Made by a program: the position numbers and the translations under genes. This document shows positions 1 to 6,494 of a stretch of DNA of 10,625 nt, piece after piece. Location of the stretch: the NCBI GenBank assembly GCA_003488445.1, contig DNLO01000149.1, forward strand, positions 1 to 10,625, given 5' to 3'. Position 1 is the first letter of the stretch; each line of letters begins with the position of its first letter. A model generated the notes under the pieces. It did not search any database. It was not told the origin of the DNA and saw only the letters and a program-made list of their open reading frames with translations. The DNA is from Lachnospiraceae bacterium. Lineage in GTDB: Bacteria; Bacillota; Clostridia; Lachnospirales; Lachnospiraceae.

Positions 1-781
1 GACCTGCACACTCCAATGTAACGTTGTCTCCGTCCTTTTTCACCGTTGCATCCAGGAAGTTCATCTGGGGTGATCCCATGAAACCTGCAACGAACAGATT
101 CGAAGGCTTGTCATACAGATTCTGAGGTGTATCTACCTGCTGTATGATACCGTCCTTCATGACTACTATACGATCTCCCAGAGTCATAGCCTCTGTCTGA
201 TCGTGTGTGACATATATTATGGTCGTTCCGAGCTTCTGGTGAAGCTTTGCTATCTCGGTCCTCATCTGCACACGAAGCTTTGCGTCAAGGTTTGACAGCG
301 GCTCATCCATGAGGAAGACCTTGGGGTTACGGACGATGGCACGTCCCATAGCCACTCTCTGTCTCTGTCCGCCGGAGAGAGCCTTGGGCTTCCTGTCAAG
401 AAGTGCTGTCAGATCGAGGATCTTTGCTGCTTCCTTGACCATCTTGTCTATCTCGTCCTTCGGGACCTTCCTGAGCTTCAGTCCGAATGCCATATTGTCA
501 TATACTGTCATATGAGGATACAGAGCATAGTTCTGGAATACCATGGCGATATCCCTGTCCTTGGGCTCCACATCATTGACTACTCTGTCACCGATCTTGA
601 GTTCGCCGGACGAGATCTCCTCAAGTCCTGCTATCATACGAAGCGTGGTCGATTTACCGCATCCCGAAGGTCCTACGAAGATTATGAACTCCTTGTCCTG
701 GATCTCAAGATTGAAATGCTTGACTGCTTCAAATCCATTGGGATAAACCTTGCAGATATCCTTTAATGAAAGACTGGCCAT
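1..781 (-). CDS. ugpC: Sugar ABC importer ATPase, MsmK/UgpC type (3' end cut off by the window)
   Basis: ATP-hydrolysing subunit of carbohydrate ABC importers (CUT1 class), acting on the inner face of the membrane. In Bacillota one such ATPase often serves several sugar transporters. The 260 residues visible contain Walker [10 protein letters not shown] at 37-45, the Q-loop Q83, the signature LSGGQ at 135-139, Walker B VFLMDE at 155-160, the D-loop, and the switch histidine H193 in VTHDQ. Full-length members have about 360-370 residues, so roughly 100 residues of the C-terminal regulatory (MalK/OB-type) region lie beyond position 1. The ATG start at 781 gives the usual N-terminus (MASLSLKDI) and is preceded by AGGAGG with an 11-nt spacer, which is a little long. 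No permease or binding-protein gene is adjacent within the window, consistent with a shared ATPase. The choice among the names MsmK, UgpC and MalK cannot be settled from sequence alone. Confidence 0.95.
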   Translation of the reverse strand, partial: MASLSLKDICKVYPNGFEAVKHFNLEIQDKEFIIFVGPSGCGKSTTLRMIAGLEEISSGELKIGDRVVNDVEPKDRDIAMVFQNYALYPHMTVYDNMAFGLKLRKVPKDEIDKMVKEAAKILDLTALLDRKPKALSGGQRQRVAMGRAIVRNPKVFLMDEPLSNLDAKLRVQMRTEIAKLHQKLGTTIIYVTHDQTEAMTLGDRIVVMKDGIIQQVDTPQNLYDKPSNLFVAGFMGSPQMNFLDATVKKDGDNVTLECAG

Positions 782-815
782 AGAATAATTATCCTCCTGT
801 TTTGTAGATTATCTG

Positions 816-850
816 AAAAAACCGCCGGATGCCCTGGGGCAACCAACGGT
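816..850 (-). terminator. Intrinsic terminator or attenuator hairpin ahead of the ABC ATPase
   Basis: On the minus strand the arm starting ACCGTTGG pairs with the arm ending CCGGCGGT. The stem has about 12 pairs, including two G-U pairs and one T-T mismatch, with loop CCAG. Six U residues follow (821-816). It lies about 70 nt after the stop codon of the diguanylate cyclase gene and 35 nt before the ATPase start. It could end the DUF624/GGDEF transcript. It also lies just downstream of the predicted promoter at 854-882, so it would terminate that transcript too unless bypassed. Confidence 0.75.
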
Positions 851-853
851 AAA

Positions 854-882
854 AGTATAGCAATTTCATATCGGTAAGCCAA
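854..882 (-). promoter_or_regulatory. Predicted sigma-A promoter for the ABC ATPase gene, extended -10
   Basis: On the minus strand, TTGGCT (882-877) is followed after 17 nt by TATACT (859-854), with TG one base upstream of the -10 box (TGCTATACT, an extended -10). The predicted start point is near 847, leaving a leader of about 65 nt before the ATG at 781. The start point falls at the first bases of the hairpin at 816-850, which is unusual. This is a pattern match only; spacing and extended -10 are good, but the -35 box matches consensus at 3 of 6 positions. Confidence 0.55.
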
Positions 883-921
883 TGCTACAACTCACCAAAA
901 ATAACCTGCAATTTTAGTTAA

Positions 922-2463
922 TTATTCATGCCGGGAGATATCTATGACAGGACCCTCCAGCTCTTCCCCATAATAAGCCACTCTGTTCTTGCCATGTCTC
1001 TTGGCCTCATATACGGCTGCATCTGCTGATTTGTAGAGCGACTCGAAGTCGGCTCCGTCCTGACTGAACACTGCACCACCTATCGATGCGGTACACTTGT
1101 ACTGTACATACTCTCCCACCTTGAAGCTCCTGAAGAAGCTGAGGAGCTTTTCTGCTTCGCGCTTCTTTGTCTCCTCGTCTCCCGGCACGTTCTTCATCAC
1201 CACCAGGAACTCATCTCCTCCTATACGACCCACTATATCAGTAGCCCTGAACAGAGTGGAAAGACCCACTCCCAATCCGGCGAGCAGCTCATCTCCGAAT
1301 GCATGGCCCATGGTGTCATTGACCTTCTTGAAGTTATCTATATCGATCATGTACAGTATCGCAGTCTCGCCACGCTGTCCCGCTTCGATCAGGTAGTCGG
1401 TGACCTTCTGCTCCGTGGATATCTTGTTCAGCAGTCCTGTCAGGAGGTCTGTCTCTGCCTTTTCCTGGAGAGACTGGTTATGCTTGTGGTTGGCAGCTTT
1501 GTTGGCCAGATTGATGGCGAGTATCGCCACAAAGAACGCTATCATGGCCACGACGACCCTTATGAGTATGCTCTCCATAGCTCCGTATGATGTCTCGCTC
1601 TCATTGATCAGATAGCTCTGGGTCACTATCGAGGCGATGCTGAGTCCGCCATATGCGGAGGGATCGTACACTATCAGCCTGTCTTCGCCGGACACATTGC
1701 AGTTGGTATAGCCCGAGTTGCGGTTTGTGAGATTGTTCTTTACTCTTCCCTCGCTGGCATTATCTATCGAAATGCTATCCGAATCGAAGATATTGTCGCC
1801 TCTGGATACTATATTCCGTCCGGCCGCACTGACAATAGTGCCGTCATTGCTGACCAGCACATAGCATGTCCTTCCGTCGAACTTGCTGCTTACGGGAATG
1901 TCATAGAAATTATCGAGTACAAAAGTGTACTCCAGGGCATATGTGTAGTTGCCGTTTGAATCCCTGACGGGAGAGTAGATGCACATATACCACGATCCGC
2001 CCCTTGAAAAGGGGTCGGCCGTCACGTAGTGACCTTCCGAGATACATCTCTTCATTGCATCCAGGTCCGTGGCATCGGTCGCGGATCCATTCCCGGAATA
2101 CCCTCTGCCGGTCACATCGAGCAGTCTTACCTCTGTAGACAGCGCCGGCTCTTTGGTAGGCTCCAGCATCTCCCTCACTATACCGCTTATCTCCGTATCC
2201 TTGGCTAACTCATAGGAGGTCGCCTGGGATGCCGCTTCTGCCGCCGCTATGGATGCCGCTACCTTTCCGTCAAATCCCGCTACTATGGTATCGTTGTACT
2301 CAGATACCCTCTGGCGCACGGCATACATCGCGTTGCTCTTCATATTGGAAGAAAAACTGTACAGGGTGACCAGCACGTATATGAACAATATCGCTGTCGG
2401 CACTACCCACTGCGTAATACTGACGATATTTATATTGCTGTCACTGCTCTTTTTTACTTTCAT
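922..2463 (-). CDS. Membrane diguanylate cyclase with extracytoplasmic CACHE-like sensor (GGDEF)
   Basis: Predicted to make cyclic di-GMP from two GTP in response to an external signal. The 513 residues show a transmembrane helix at about 17-37, an extracytoplasmic region at 40-297 resembling a double-CACHE ligand-binding fold (WYMCIYSPV and YVLVSNDGTIV are typical strands), a second helix at about 298-320, a short linker, and a GGDEF domain at about 335-500. The active-site motif is intact as GGDEF at 415-419. The inhibitory I-site R406-A-T-D409 lies five residues upstream, so product feedback is expected. The metal/substrate residues in IDIDNFKKVND (373-383) are present. There is no EAL or HD-GYP domain. 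The ATG start overlaps the end of the DUF624 gene by 23 nt and has only a weak AGG upstream, suggesting translational coupling. The ligand is unknown. The GGDEF assignment is secure; the CACHE assignment is by pattern. Confidence 0.93.
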   Translation of the reverse strand: MKVKKSSDSNINIVSITQWVVPTAILFIYVLVTLYSFSSNMKSNAMYAVRQRVSEYNDTIVAGFDGKVAASIAAAEAASQATSYELAKDTEISGIVREMLEPTKEPALSTEVRLLDVTGRGYSGNGSATDATDLDAMKRCISEGHYVTADPFSRGGSWYMCIYSPVRDSNGNYTYALEYTFVLDNFYDIPVSSKFDGRTCYVLVSNDGTIVSAAGRNIVSRGDNIFDSDSISIDNASEGRVKNNLTNRNSGYTNCNVSGEDRLIVYDPSAYGGLSIASIVTQSYLINESETSYGAMESILIRVVVAMIAFFVAILAINLANKAANHKHNQSLQEKAETDLLTGLLNKISTEQKVTDYLIEAGQRGETAILYMIDIDNFKKVNDTMGHAFGDELLAGLGVGLSTLFRATDIVGRIGGDEFLVVMKNVPGDEETKKREAEKLLSFFRSFKVGEYVQYKCTASIGGAVFSQDGADFESLYKSADAAVYEAKRHGKNRVAYYGEELEGPVIDISRHE

Positions 2464-3196
2464 CCGTTATACCTGTTGCTCTGTCCGCTCCCTCTGTCAA
2501 AGCCACATCCTGCGCTGCAGTCACATACTCCTCATCCGGACCCGTCTCAGCCCCTTCATCTGCCGGGATATATGAAGCGAATATCCTTATAAAGAGATAG
2601 GAGTTCGCATACGCCGGGACAGCAAATCCGAGGCAGATATAAAGGGGTGCCAGCAGACTCCTCCCGTTCTTTATCATCCCTATCACTGTGATCACAGGAA
2701 AGATCACGTTGATACACACTATGGCCAGCGTAAGCGGAAAGTGCCGTATACTCATGATCAGTGCATTCTTCAGGGTCTGCACGGTGGAGTTATAAAACTT
2801 GGCCAGGACCGGAAATACATAGGCAAGAGCCATTATGTAGAACAGTCCGCATGCCATTACCAGCACCGTAAAAGCACCCGCCGCAGGAAAAGACTCTCTA
2901 TAGGTGGATGCTATCCTGTAATCAAAGTACATTATCGATCCGACCACGAAGAATATCAGCCAGATCACGGTCGCCTGCACAAAGTTCTGTCTGAAGGATC
3001 TGAAATAGTCCTTCAGGATGTATGTTTCCTCATCCTTTACCATCTTCATGGTCACGTAATACAGGGCCGTAAATGCTGCCCCGACCGTGACAAAAGGAAT
3101 GGAACACACAAGTGTGATCAGATTGAGGATGAAGAGACTTCCCAGCTTGTCAAGTGCTCTGAAAAAGCCGCTATCATAATCAAAAAGTCCCTTCAT
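2441..3196 (-). CDS. YesL/DUF624 family integral membrane protein
   Basis: A membrane protein of the YesL (DUF624) family, whose members commonly sit beside sugar ABC transporter or carbohydrate-use genes in Bacillota; the biochemical role is unknown. The N-terminus MKGLFDYDSGFFRALDKLG is characteristic of the family. Hydrophobic segments lie at about 20-48, 74-92, 106-131, 150-174 and 181-204. An acidic hydrophilic tail follows from 211 to 251 (many D, E, T and K), longer than I expect for the family. I chose the ATG at 3196 (251 aa). A TTG at 3214 would add six residues, but it has no Shine-Dalgarno sequence and breaks the family-like N-terminus, whereas GGAG lies 12 nt before the ATG. The gene has its own promoter at 3232-3260. 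Its 3' end overlaps the diguanylate cyclase gene, so the two are probably co-translated, and a functional link between them is an inference. Confidence 0.87.
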   Translation of the reverse strand: MKGLFDYDSGFFRALDKLGSLFILNLITLVCSIPFVTVGAAFTALYYVTMKMVKDEETYILKDYFRSFRQNFVQATVIWLIFFVVGSIMYFDYRIASTYRESFPAAGAFTVLVMACGLFYIMALAYVFPVLAKFYNSTVQTLKNALIMSIRHFPLTLAIVCINVIFPVITVIGMIKNGRSLLAPLYICLGFAVPAYANSYLFIRIFASYIPADEGAETGPDEEYVTAAQDVALTEGADRATGITDESKKEQ

Positions 3197-3231
3197 TCCC
3201 TGCTGAGTCTCCAAAAATCAAAATCAGAAAT

Positions 3232-3260
3232 ATTATACGCTTTAATACCCGTGATTGCAA
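3232..3260 (-). promoter_or_regulatory. Strong sigma-A promoter for the DUF624/diguanylate cyclase unit
   Basis: On the minus strand, TTGCAA (3260-3255) is followed after exactly 17 nt by the perfect -10 box TATAAT (3237-3232). It lies just after the xylB stop codon at 3270. An imperfect inverted repeat (ataaaagc at 3260-3267 and gctttaat at 3239-3246, one mismatch) brackets the spacer and -35 box and could be an operator. The predicted start near 3225 gives a short leader of about 29 nt to the ATG at 3196. Confidence 0.7.
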
Positions 3261-3269
3261 TAAAAGCTG

Positions 3270-4733
3270 TCAATACCATTCCTTGAGCATCGGGTACAGT
3301 TTTTTATACTTCTGATAGCGATCCTCATACCTTGCGGCTATCTCGGGATCGGGATGTATGGTCCCTTCCATCTTGACTATCTTTCCGGCCGCCTCTTCGA
3401 CAGAAGCATATTCACCGGCTGCCACGGCTGCAAGTATGGCTCCTCCCATGGAAGGCCCCTGATCGTTGGCAGGTACATCCACATCTATGTTCAGGATATT
3501 GGCCATCATCTTCTTGGGGAGCTCTCCTCTTGCTCCTCCTCCGCAGATACGTGTGCGCTTCACGTCTATGCCGAGTGCCCTTGCCACCTCGTAAGAATCT
3601 CTGATGCCGAAAGATATACCCTCCATGACTGCCTGGAGCATATCTGTCCTGGTGCTGTCCATCGACATGCCGATAAAGGCAGCTCTTGCATTGGGATTGT
3701 TGTACGGAGACCTCTCGCCCATCAGATAGGGCATGAAGTAAACATTATTGTTGCCCAGCTTGTCGTCTGTTATCTTGCCCTGCTCTCCCGCATAGTCGTC
3801 GGTGCCGAGGATATCCTCAATGAACCACGCCTTGCAGGATGCCGCTGACAGCATACAGCCCATCAGGTGATAGTACCCGTCGGCATGTGCAAAGGAGTGA
3901 AGTGCGTTAAATGAATCCACCTTGAACTCATGACTGGATATAAATATCGTCCCCGAGGTCCCGAGGCTTATGTTGCAGAGCCCCTCCCCTACTGTCCCGG
4001 TCCCTACGGCTGCCGCTGCGTTGTCACCTGCTCCTGCCGCCACTATCACCCCTGCGGGGAGTCCAAGCTCCTTAGCGATGTCCTCTTTTACGACACCCAC
4101 TTTTTCGTATGATTCGTAGACTGTAGCCAGCACAGACTCGTCTATGCCGCAGATATCGCACATTTCTTTGGACCATCTGCGGTTCTTCACATCGTACAGG
4201 AGCATTCCCGATGCATCGGACGGATCCGTGCAGTGTACTCCGGTGAGCATGTAGGCGATGTAGTCCTTGGGGAGCATTATCTTCTTTATCTTCGCGAACT
4301 TCTCCGGCTCGTTTTCCTTCATCCAGAGGATCTTGGGTGCAGTGAACCCGGCAAAGGCTATGTTTGCGGTGTAGCCGGACAGCTTGTCTTTTCCTATGAC
4401 GTCATTCAGATAGTCCGTTTCCTTCTGGGTCCTTCCGTCATTCCAGAGGATCGCCGGGCGTATCACGTTATCATTTTCATCCAGCACTACCAGACCGTGC
4501 ATCTGTCCTCCGAAGGAAATGCCGGCCACTTTTGAAGCATCTATGCCGGATATAAGCTCGGGAATACCCTTTTTTACAGCATTCCACCAGTCGGACGGCT
4601 CCTGCTCGGACCAGCCGGGCTTTGGGAAAGCTATGGGATATTTTTCGGATACTATATTGGCTATAGTTCCGTCAGATTCCATAAGTAGCAGTTTTACGGC
4701 AGAAGTGCCAAGATCAACACCGATGTAATACAT
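3270..4733 (-). CDS. xylB: Xylulokinase (FGGY carbohydrate kinase)
   Basis: Phosphorylates D-xylulose with ATP to xylulose 5-phosphate, feeding xylose into the pentose phosphate or phosphoketolase route in the cytoplasm. The 487 residues match the family length (E. coli XylB has 484). The N-terminal FGGY domain begins YIGVDLGTSAVK (ATP phosphate-binding loop). The substrate-contacting pair M78-H79 in GGQMHG is present, as is the catalytic aspartate D237 in AGAGDNAAAAVG. The C-terminal domain has LGTSGT at 258-262, GERSPYNNP at 339-347 and the adenine-binding GGGAR at 398-402. The ATG start has GGAGG five nt upstream (GGAGG-GTATC-ATG). The gene stands alone, between the terminator at 4823-4853 and the promoter at 3232-3260, and no xylA or xylose transporter is present in the window. 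The MHG and AGAGD motifs favour xylulokinase over glycerol or gluconate kinase, but a related ketose cannot be excluded. Confidence 0.93.
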   Translation of the reverse strand: MYYIGVDLGTSAVKLLLMESDGTIANIVSEKYPIAFPKPGWSEQEPSDWWNAVKKGIPELISGIDASKVAGISFGGQMHGLVVLDENDNVIRPAILWNDGRTQKETDYLNDVIGKDKLSGYTANIAFAGFTAPKILWMKENEPEKFAKIKKIMLPKDYIAYMLTGVHCTDPSDASGMLLYDVKNRRWSKEMCDICGIDESVLATVYESYEKVGVVKEDIAKELGLPAGVIVAAGAGDNAAAAVGTGTVGEGLCNISLGTSGTIFISSHEFKVDSFNALHSFAHADGYYHLMGCMLSAASCKAWFIEDILGTDDYAGEQGKITDDKLGNNNVYFMPYLMGERSPYNNPNARAAFIGMSMDSTRTDMLQAVMEGISFGIRDSYEVARALGIDVKRTRICGGGARGELPKKMMANILNIDVDVPANDQGPSMGGAILAAVAAGEYASVEEAAGKIVKMEGTIHPDPEIAARYEDRYQKYKKLYPMLKEWY

Positions 4734-4771
4734 GATACCCTCCTGTAGACATATAGTTGTAATAATGTTTT

Positions 4772-4800
4772 ATTTTATTATAAAAGATGCCCGTTTACAA
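4772..4800 (-). promoter_or_regulatory. Predicted sigma-A promoter for xylB, with a cre-like half-site
   Basis: On the minus strand, TTGTAA (4800-4795) is followed after 17 nt by TAAAAT (4777-4772). An overlapping TATAAT (4782-4777) is a better -10 box but has only a 12-nt spacer from TTGTAA. The octamer TGTAAACG, which starts in the -35 box, equals the left half of the CcpA cre consensus (TGWAARCG), but the right half does not match. The region from 4741 to 4790 is very AT-rich. Promoter presence is likely; the exact boxes are less certain. Confidence 0.5.
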
Positions 4801-4822
4801 TGATTCGAGGTTCCGTATACAG

Positions 4823-4853
4823 AAAAAGCGTCTTCGTGTATAACACGAGACGC
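4823..4853 (-). terminator. Intrinsic terminator after the 77-aa protein gene
   Basis: On the minus strand, GCGTCTCGTG pairs with CACGAAGACGC (ten pairs with one bulged A) around a five-base TTATA loop. Five U residues follow (4827-4823). It lies about 65 nt beyond the stop codon at 4917 and isolates the small gene from xylB. The opposite strand has no U tract, so it acts in one direction only. Confidence 0.85.
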
Positions 4854-4872
4854 CTGATCCGCAATTCATTCA

Positions 4873-4907
4873 AAGATCCGCCGTCAATACGATCAAAGGC
4901 GGGTCTT
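4873..4907. repeat. Inverted repeat in the 3' UTR of the 77-aa protein gene
   Basis: Plus-strand aagatccgcc (4873-4882) and ggcgggtctt (4898-4907) are inverted repeats of ten bases with one mismatch and a 15-base loop. It lies between the stop codon at 4917 and the terminator hairpin. No U tract follows on the minus strand, so it is not itself a terminator. It could stabilise the 3' end of the short message or be a binding site. Confidence 0.5.
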
Positions 4908-4916
4908 ACGATACGA

Positions 4917-5150
4917 TCACTGATTGATCATATAGTTCACAAGCTTGTCGATATCCTCGGGCTCGTAAGCTACAAGCTCCAGCTCCTTGATCACACCGTC
5001 AGAAAAGATATTTGCCATTGATACATACTGTGAGAGCTTGCTCTTTAAGTTGAGTCTGTCTCCCTCGCCGGTAACGAGCTCGACCTTACCCTTGCACTCA
5101 TCCACTACCTTGAAGAATTTGTCGATGTCCTTAATGTTCTCTACCTTCAT
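4917..5150 (-). CDS. Small acidic protein of unknown function, 77 aa
   Basis: I do not recognise a named family. The 77 residues have no signal peptide, membrane helix or metal motif, and the protein is probably a cytoplasmic single domain. From residue pattern I infer a helix at about 6-18, a strand at 22-27 (VELVT), the motif GEGDRLNLKSKLSQY at 28-42 running into a helix to about 48, a strand at about 56-62 and a closing helix at 64-75. There is one cysteine (C19). Coding status is supported by the ATG with AAAGGAGG seven nt upstream, a near-consensus promoter, a matching terminator, and a balanced, charged composition unlike the shadow frames. The gene is monocistronic and likely well expressed. 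The wording of the motif seems familiar from Lachnospiraceae small proteins carrying doubtful 'polyA polymerase' labels, but that is an unverified recollection and nothing here resembles a nucleotidyltransferase. Confidence 0.82.
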   Translation of the reverse strand: MKVENIKDIDKFFKVVDECKGKVELVTGEGDRLNLKSKLSQYVSMANIFSDGVIKELELVAYEPEDIDKLVNYMINQ

Positions 5151-5157
5151 GTCATTT

Positions 5158-5220
5158 CCTCCTTTGACTTCTCCGGACTGCTCTTCCCGCTGTTTTGCAA
5201 AGAGACACAGTCCTCCTTTG
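5158..5220 (-). promoter_or_regulatory. Structured mRNA leader with duplicated Shine-Dalgarno sequence
   Basis: The leader of the 77-aa gene carries AAAGGAGG twice: 5219-5212, far from the gene, and 5165-5158, at the right distance from the ATG at 5150. Between them GGACTG (5213-5208) plus CTCTT (5204-5200) can pair with AAGAG (5185-5181) plus CAGTCC (5180-5175), making 11 pairs with a 3-nt bulge and a 14-nt loop. Alternatively CAAAG (5220-5216) can pair with CTTTG (5202-5198), hiding the upstream Shine-Dalgarno sequence. Both structures use 5202-5200, so they exclude each other. The pairing is seen in the sequence; a regulatory role is inferred. Confidence 0.45.
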
Positions 5221-5248
5221 TTTTCCTGATCCTACCGGTTTTCGGGGC

Positions 5249-5278
5249 ATTATAAACATATTATCCCCGGCTTGTCAA
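5249..5278 (-). promoter_or_regulatory. Near-consensus sigma-A promoter for the 77-aa protein gene
   Basis: On the minus strand, perfect TTGACA (5278-5273) is followed after 18 nt by perfect TATAAT (5254-5249). The start point is predicted at A5242, giving a leader of about 92 nt. Short arms CGGGG and CCCCG (plus strand 5243-5247 and 5265-5269) bracket the -10 box and might be an operator or chance. It begins only 27 nt after the ridA stop codon with no terminator between them, so read-through from the upstream operon would add to expression. Confidence 0.85.
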
Positions 5279-5305
5279 ATCATTTCTTCCGTTTTCCCGC
5301 CTGCT

Positions 5306-5683
5306 TCACACTTTTTCGGCTATGGCCTCTATCTCGATCAGCACATCCTTCGGCAGTCTGGCCACCTCCACACAGCTTCGTGCCGGATAGGGTTTGCTGA
5401 AATATTCGGCATATACCTCATTGATCTTCGCGAAATCATTCATGTCTTTTATAAATACTGTCGTCTTTATCACCCTGTCTATACTGCTCCCCGCATCCTC
5501 AAGCAGAGCCTTGAGGTTCTCAAAAGCCTGTCTTGCCTGAGCCGGGGCATCTGCTCCGTTGATCTCGCCCGTCGCGGGTATAACGGGGATGATCCCCGAT
5601 GTCAGCACCTTATCCCCCACATCTATCGCCTGTGAATAAGGGCCTATAGCAGCCGGCGCCCTGTCAGTTCTGATCTCTTTCAT
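5306..5683 (-). CDS. ridA: RidA family enamine/imine deaminase
   Basis: Hydrolyses reactive 2-aminoacrylate and related enamine/imine intermediates released by PLP-dependent dehydratases, protecting PLP enzymes from damage; a cytoplasmic homotrimer in the family. The 125 residues match family length (E. coli RidA has 128). The pocket residues are present: Y16 in IGPYSQA, S29-G30, R102 and C104 in [13 protein letters not shown], and E119 in IEIEAIA. PATGE at 36-40 is also typical. The residue after S-G is Ile where many members have Gln. The ATG start has AAGGAGG with a 9-nt spacer. The gene begins inside the last 20 nt of cvfB and is the last of the six-gene run. Confidence 0.95.
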   Translation of the reverse strand: MKEIRTDRAPAAIGPYSQAIDVGDKVLTSGIIPVIPATGEINGADAPAQARQAFENLKALLEDAGSSIDRVIKTTVFIKDMNDFAKINEVYAEYFSKPYPARSCVEVARLPKDVLIEIEAIAEKV

Positions 5684-6494
5684 ATATTCCGTCCTCCTTA
5701 ATATCTATACGACCTGCCTTGAGCAGATGTCCTACCGCTCTCTTAAATGCCGCTTTTGAAAGACCTGTCCTTTCTTTTATCAGTACGGGGTCCGCCTTGT
5801 CCGTGAAGGGCAGGCCTCCCTCTCTGCTTATCATACCAAATACCATATCCGCGTCATCATCAATCTGAAGATAGGCTTTCTTTCTTATGGAGAGGTTCAG
5901 TCTCCCGTCTTCCTGTACCGCAGTCACCCTGCAGGTCACCCTGTCTCCCGGCTTCGCCTCATTCCCGAATTCCCTCGCCGGGATCAGTCCCGAGTATATA
6001 TCATCCACAGCCACAAATGCACCGAAATTCCTGCTTATCTCATACAGAGTCCCTGTCACAACGTCATCCTTCACATAGGGTGCATCCGCTTTCAGATATT
6101 CATATATCTTTTCCGTGGCACAGAGCCTGCCCGACTTGTCGGTGTACATGGCCACCAGGACCTCTTCTCCGGCTTCAGGCCTGTCTGTCATCTCATGAAA
6201 CGGCAGCAGCAGGTCCCGCTCCAGTCCCATATCAAGAAAAGCCCCGATCTTCGTCATCTCCTTTACGACGAGCCTGCCCACCTCATGCAGGCGGATAAGC
6301 GGCTCATTCACGGTCGAGATCAGCCTGTCCTTCGAGTCTCTGTAGATAAAAACCCGGATCTCGTCTCCCGGTTTCGTCCCGTCCGGTATCTGTCTGGATG
6401 GAAGCAGTACATCCTGCTCCCCGTCTGTCAGATAAGCCCCCTGGGGCGTCATCCTGCTGACACTGAGTGTAGTTGTCTTTCCGGGCTCTATCAT
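5664..6494 (-). CDS. cvfB: CvfB-type RNA-binding protein with S1 domains and winged helix
   Basis: A member of the CvfB/YitL family of RNA-binding regulators (in Staphylococcus aureus, CvfB affects virulence gene expression). The 276 residues show three S1/OB-like units at about 2-62, 66-130 and 142-206. The second has V-K-x-M-x-K-I-G-A-F-L at 77-87 and the third has [20 protein letters not shown] at 153-172, an S1 signature. A winged-helix domain follows at about 213-276 with [20 protein letters not shown]. Length and domain order match the family. The ATG overlaps the thioesterase stop codon as ATGA, and the upstream Shine-Dalgarno sequence is weak, so translation probably depends on coupling. 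RNA targets are unknown. Confidence 0.92.
   Translation of the reverse strand: MIEPGKTTTLSVSRMTPQGAYLTDGEQDVLLPSRQIPDGTKPGDEIRVFIYRDSKDRLISTVNEPLIRLHEVGRLVVKEMTKIGAFLDMGLERDLLLPFHEMTDRPEAGEEVLVAMYTDKSGRLCATEKIYEYLKADAPYVKDDVVTGTLYEISRNFGAFVAVDDIYSGLIPAREFGNEAKPGDRVTCRVTAVQEDGRLNLSIRKKAYLQIDDDADMVFGMISREGGLPFTDKADPVLIKERTGLSKAAFKRAVGHLLKAGRIDIKEDGIYERDQN

Noticed and set aside
3197..3214. TTG start six codons upstream for the DUF624 gene
   Set aside because: No Shine-Dalgarno sequence precedes it, and the ATG at 3196 gives the N-terminus usual for the family.
2741..3286. Open frame of 181 codons on the plus strand, antisense to the DUF624 gene
   Set aside because: The product is His/Lys-rich with no family resemblance, and the opposite strand encodes a clear membrane protein.
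4741..4800. XylR-type operator ahead of xylB
   Set aside because: No long AT-rich dyad of the XylR type could be found; the AT-richness alone is not evidence.
5243..5269. CGGGG/CCCCG arms around the -10 box as an intrinsic terminator for the ridA operon
   Set aside because: The arms are only five bases with a 17-base loop and no U tract follows on the minus strand, so it does not qualify as a terminator.
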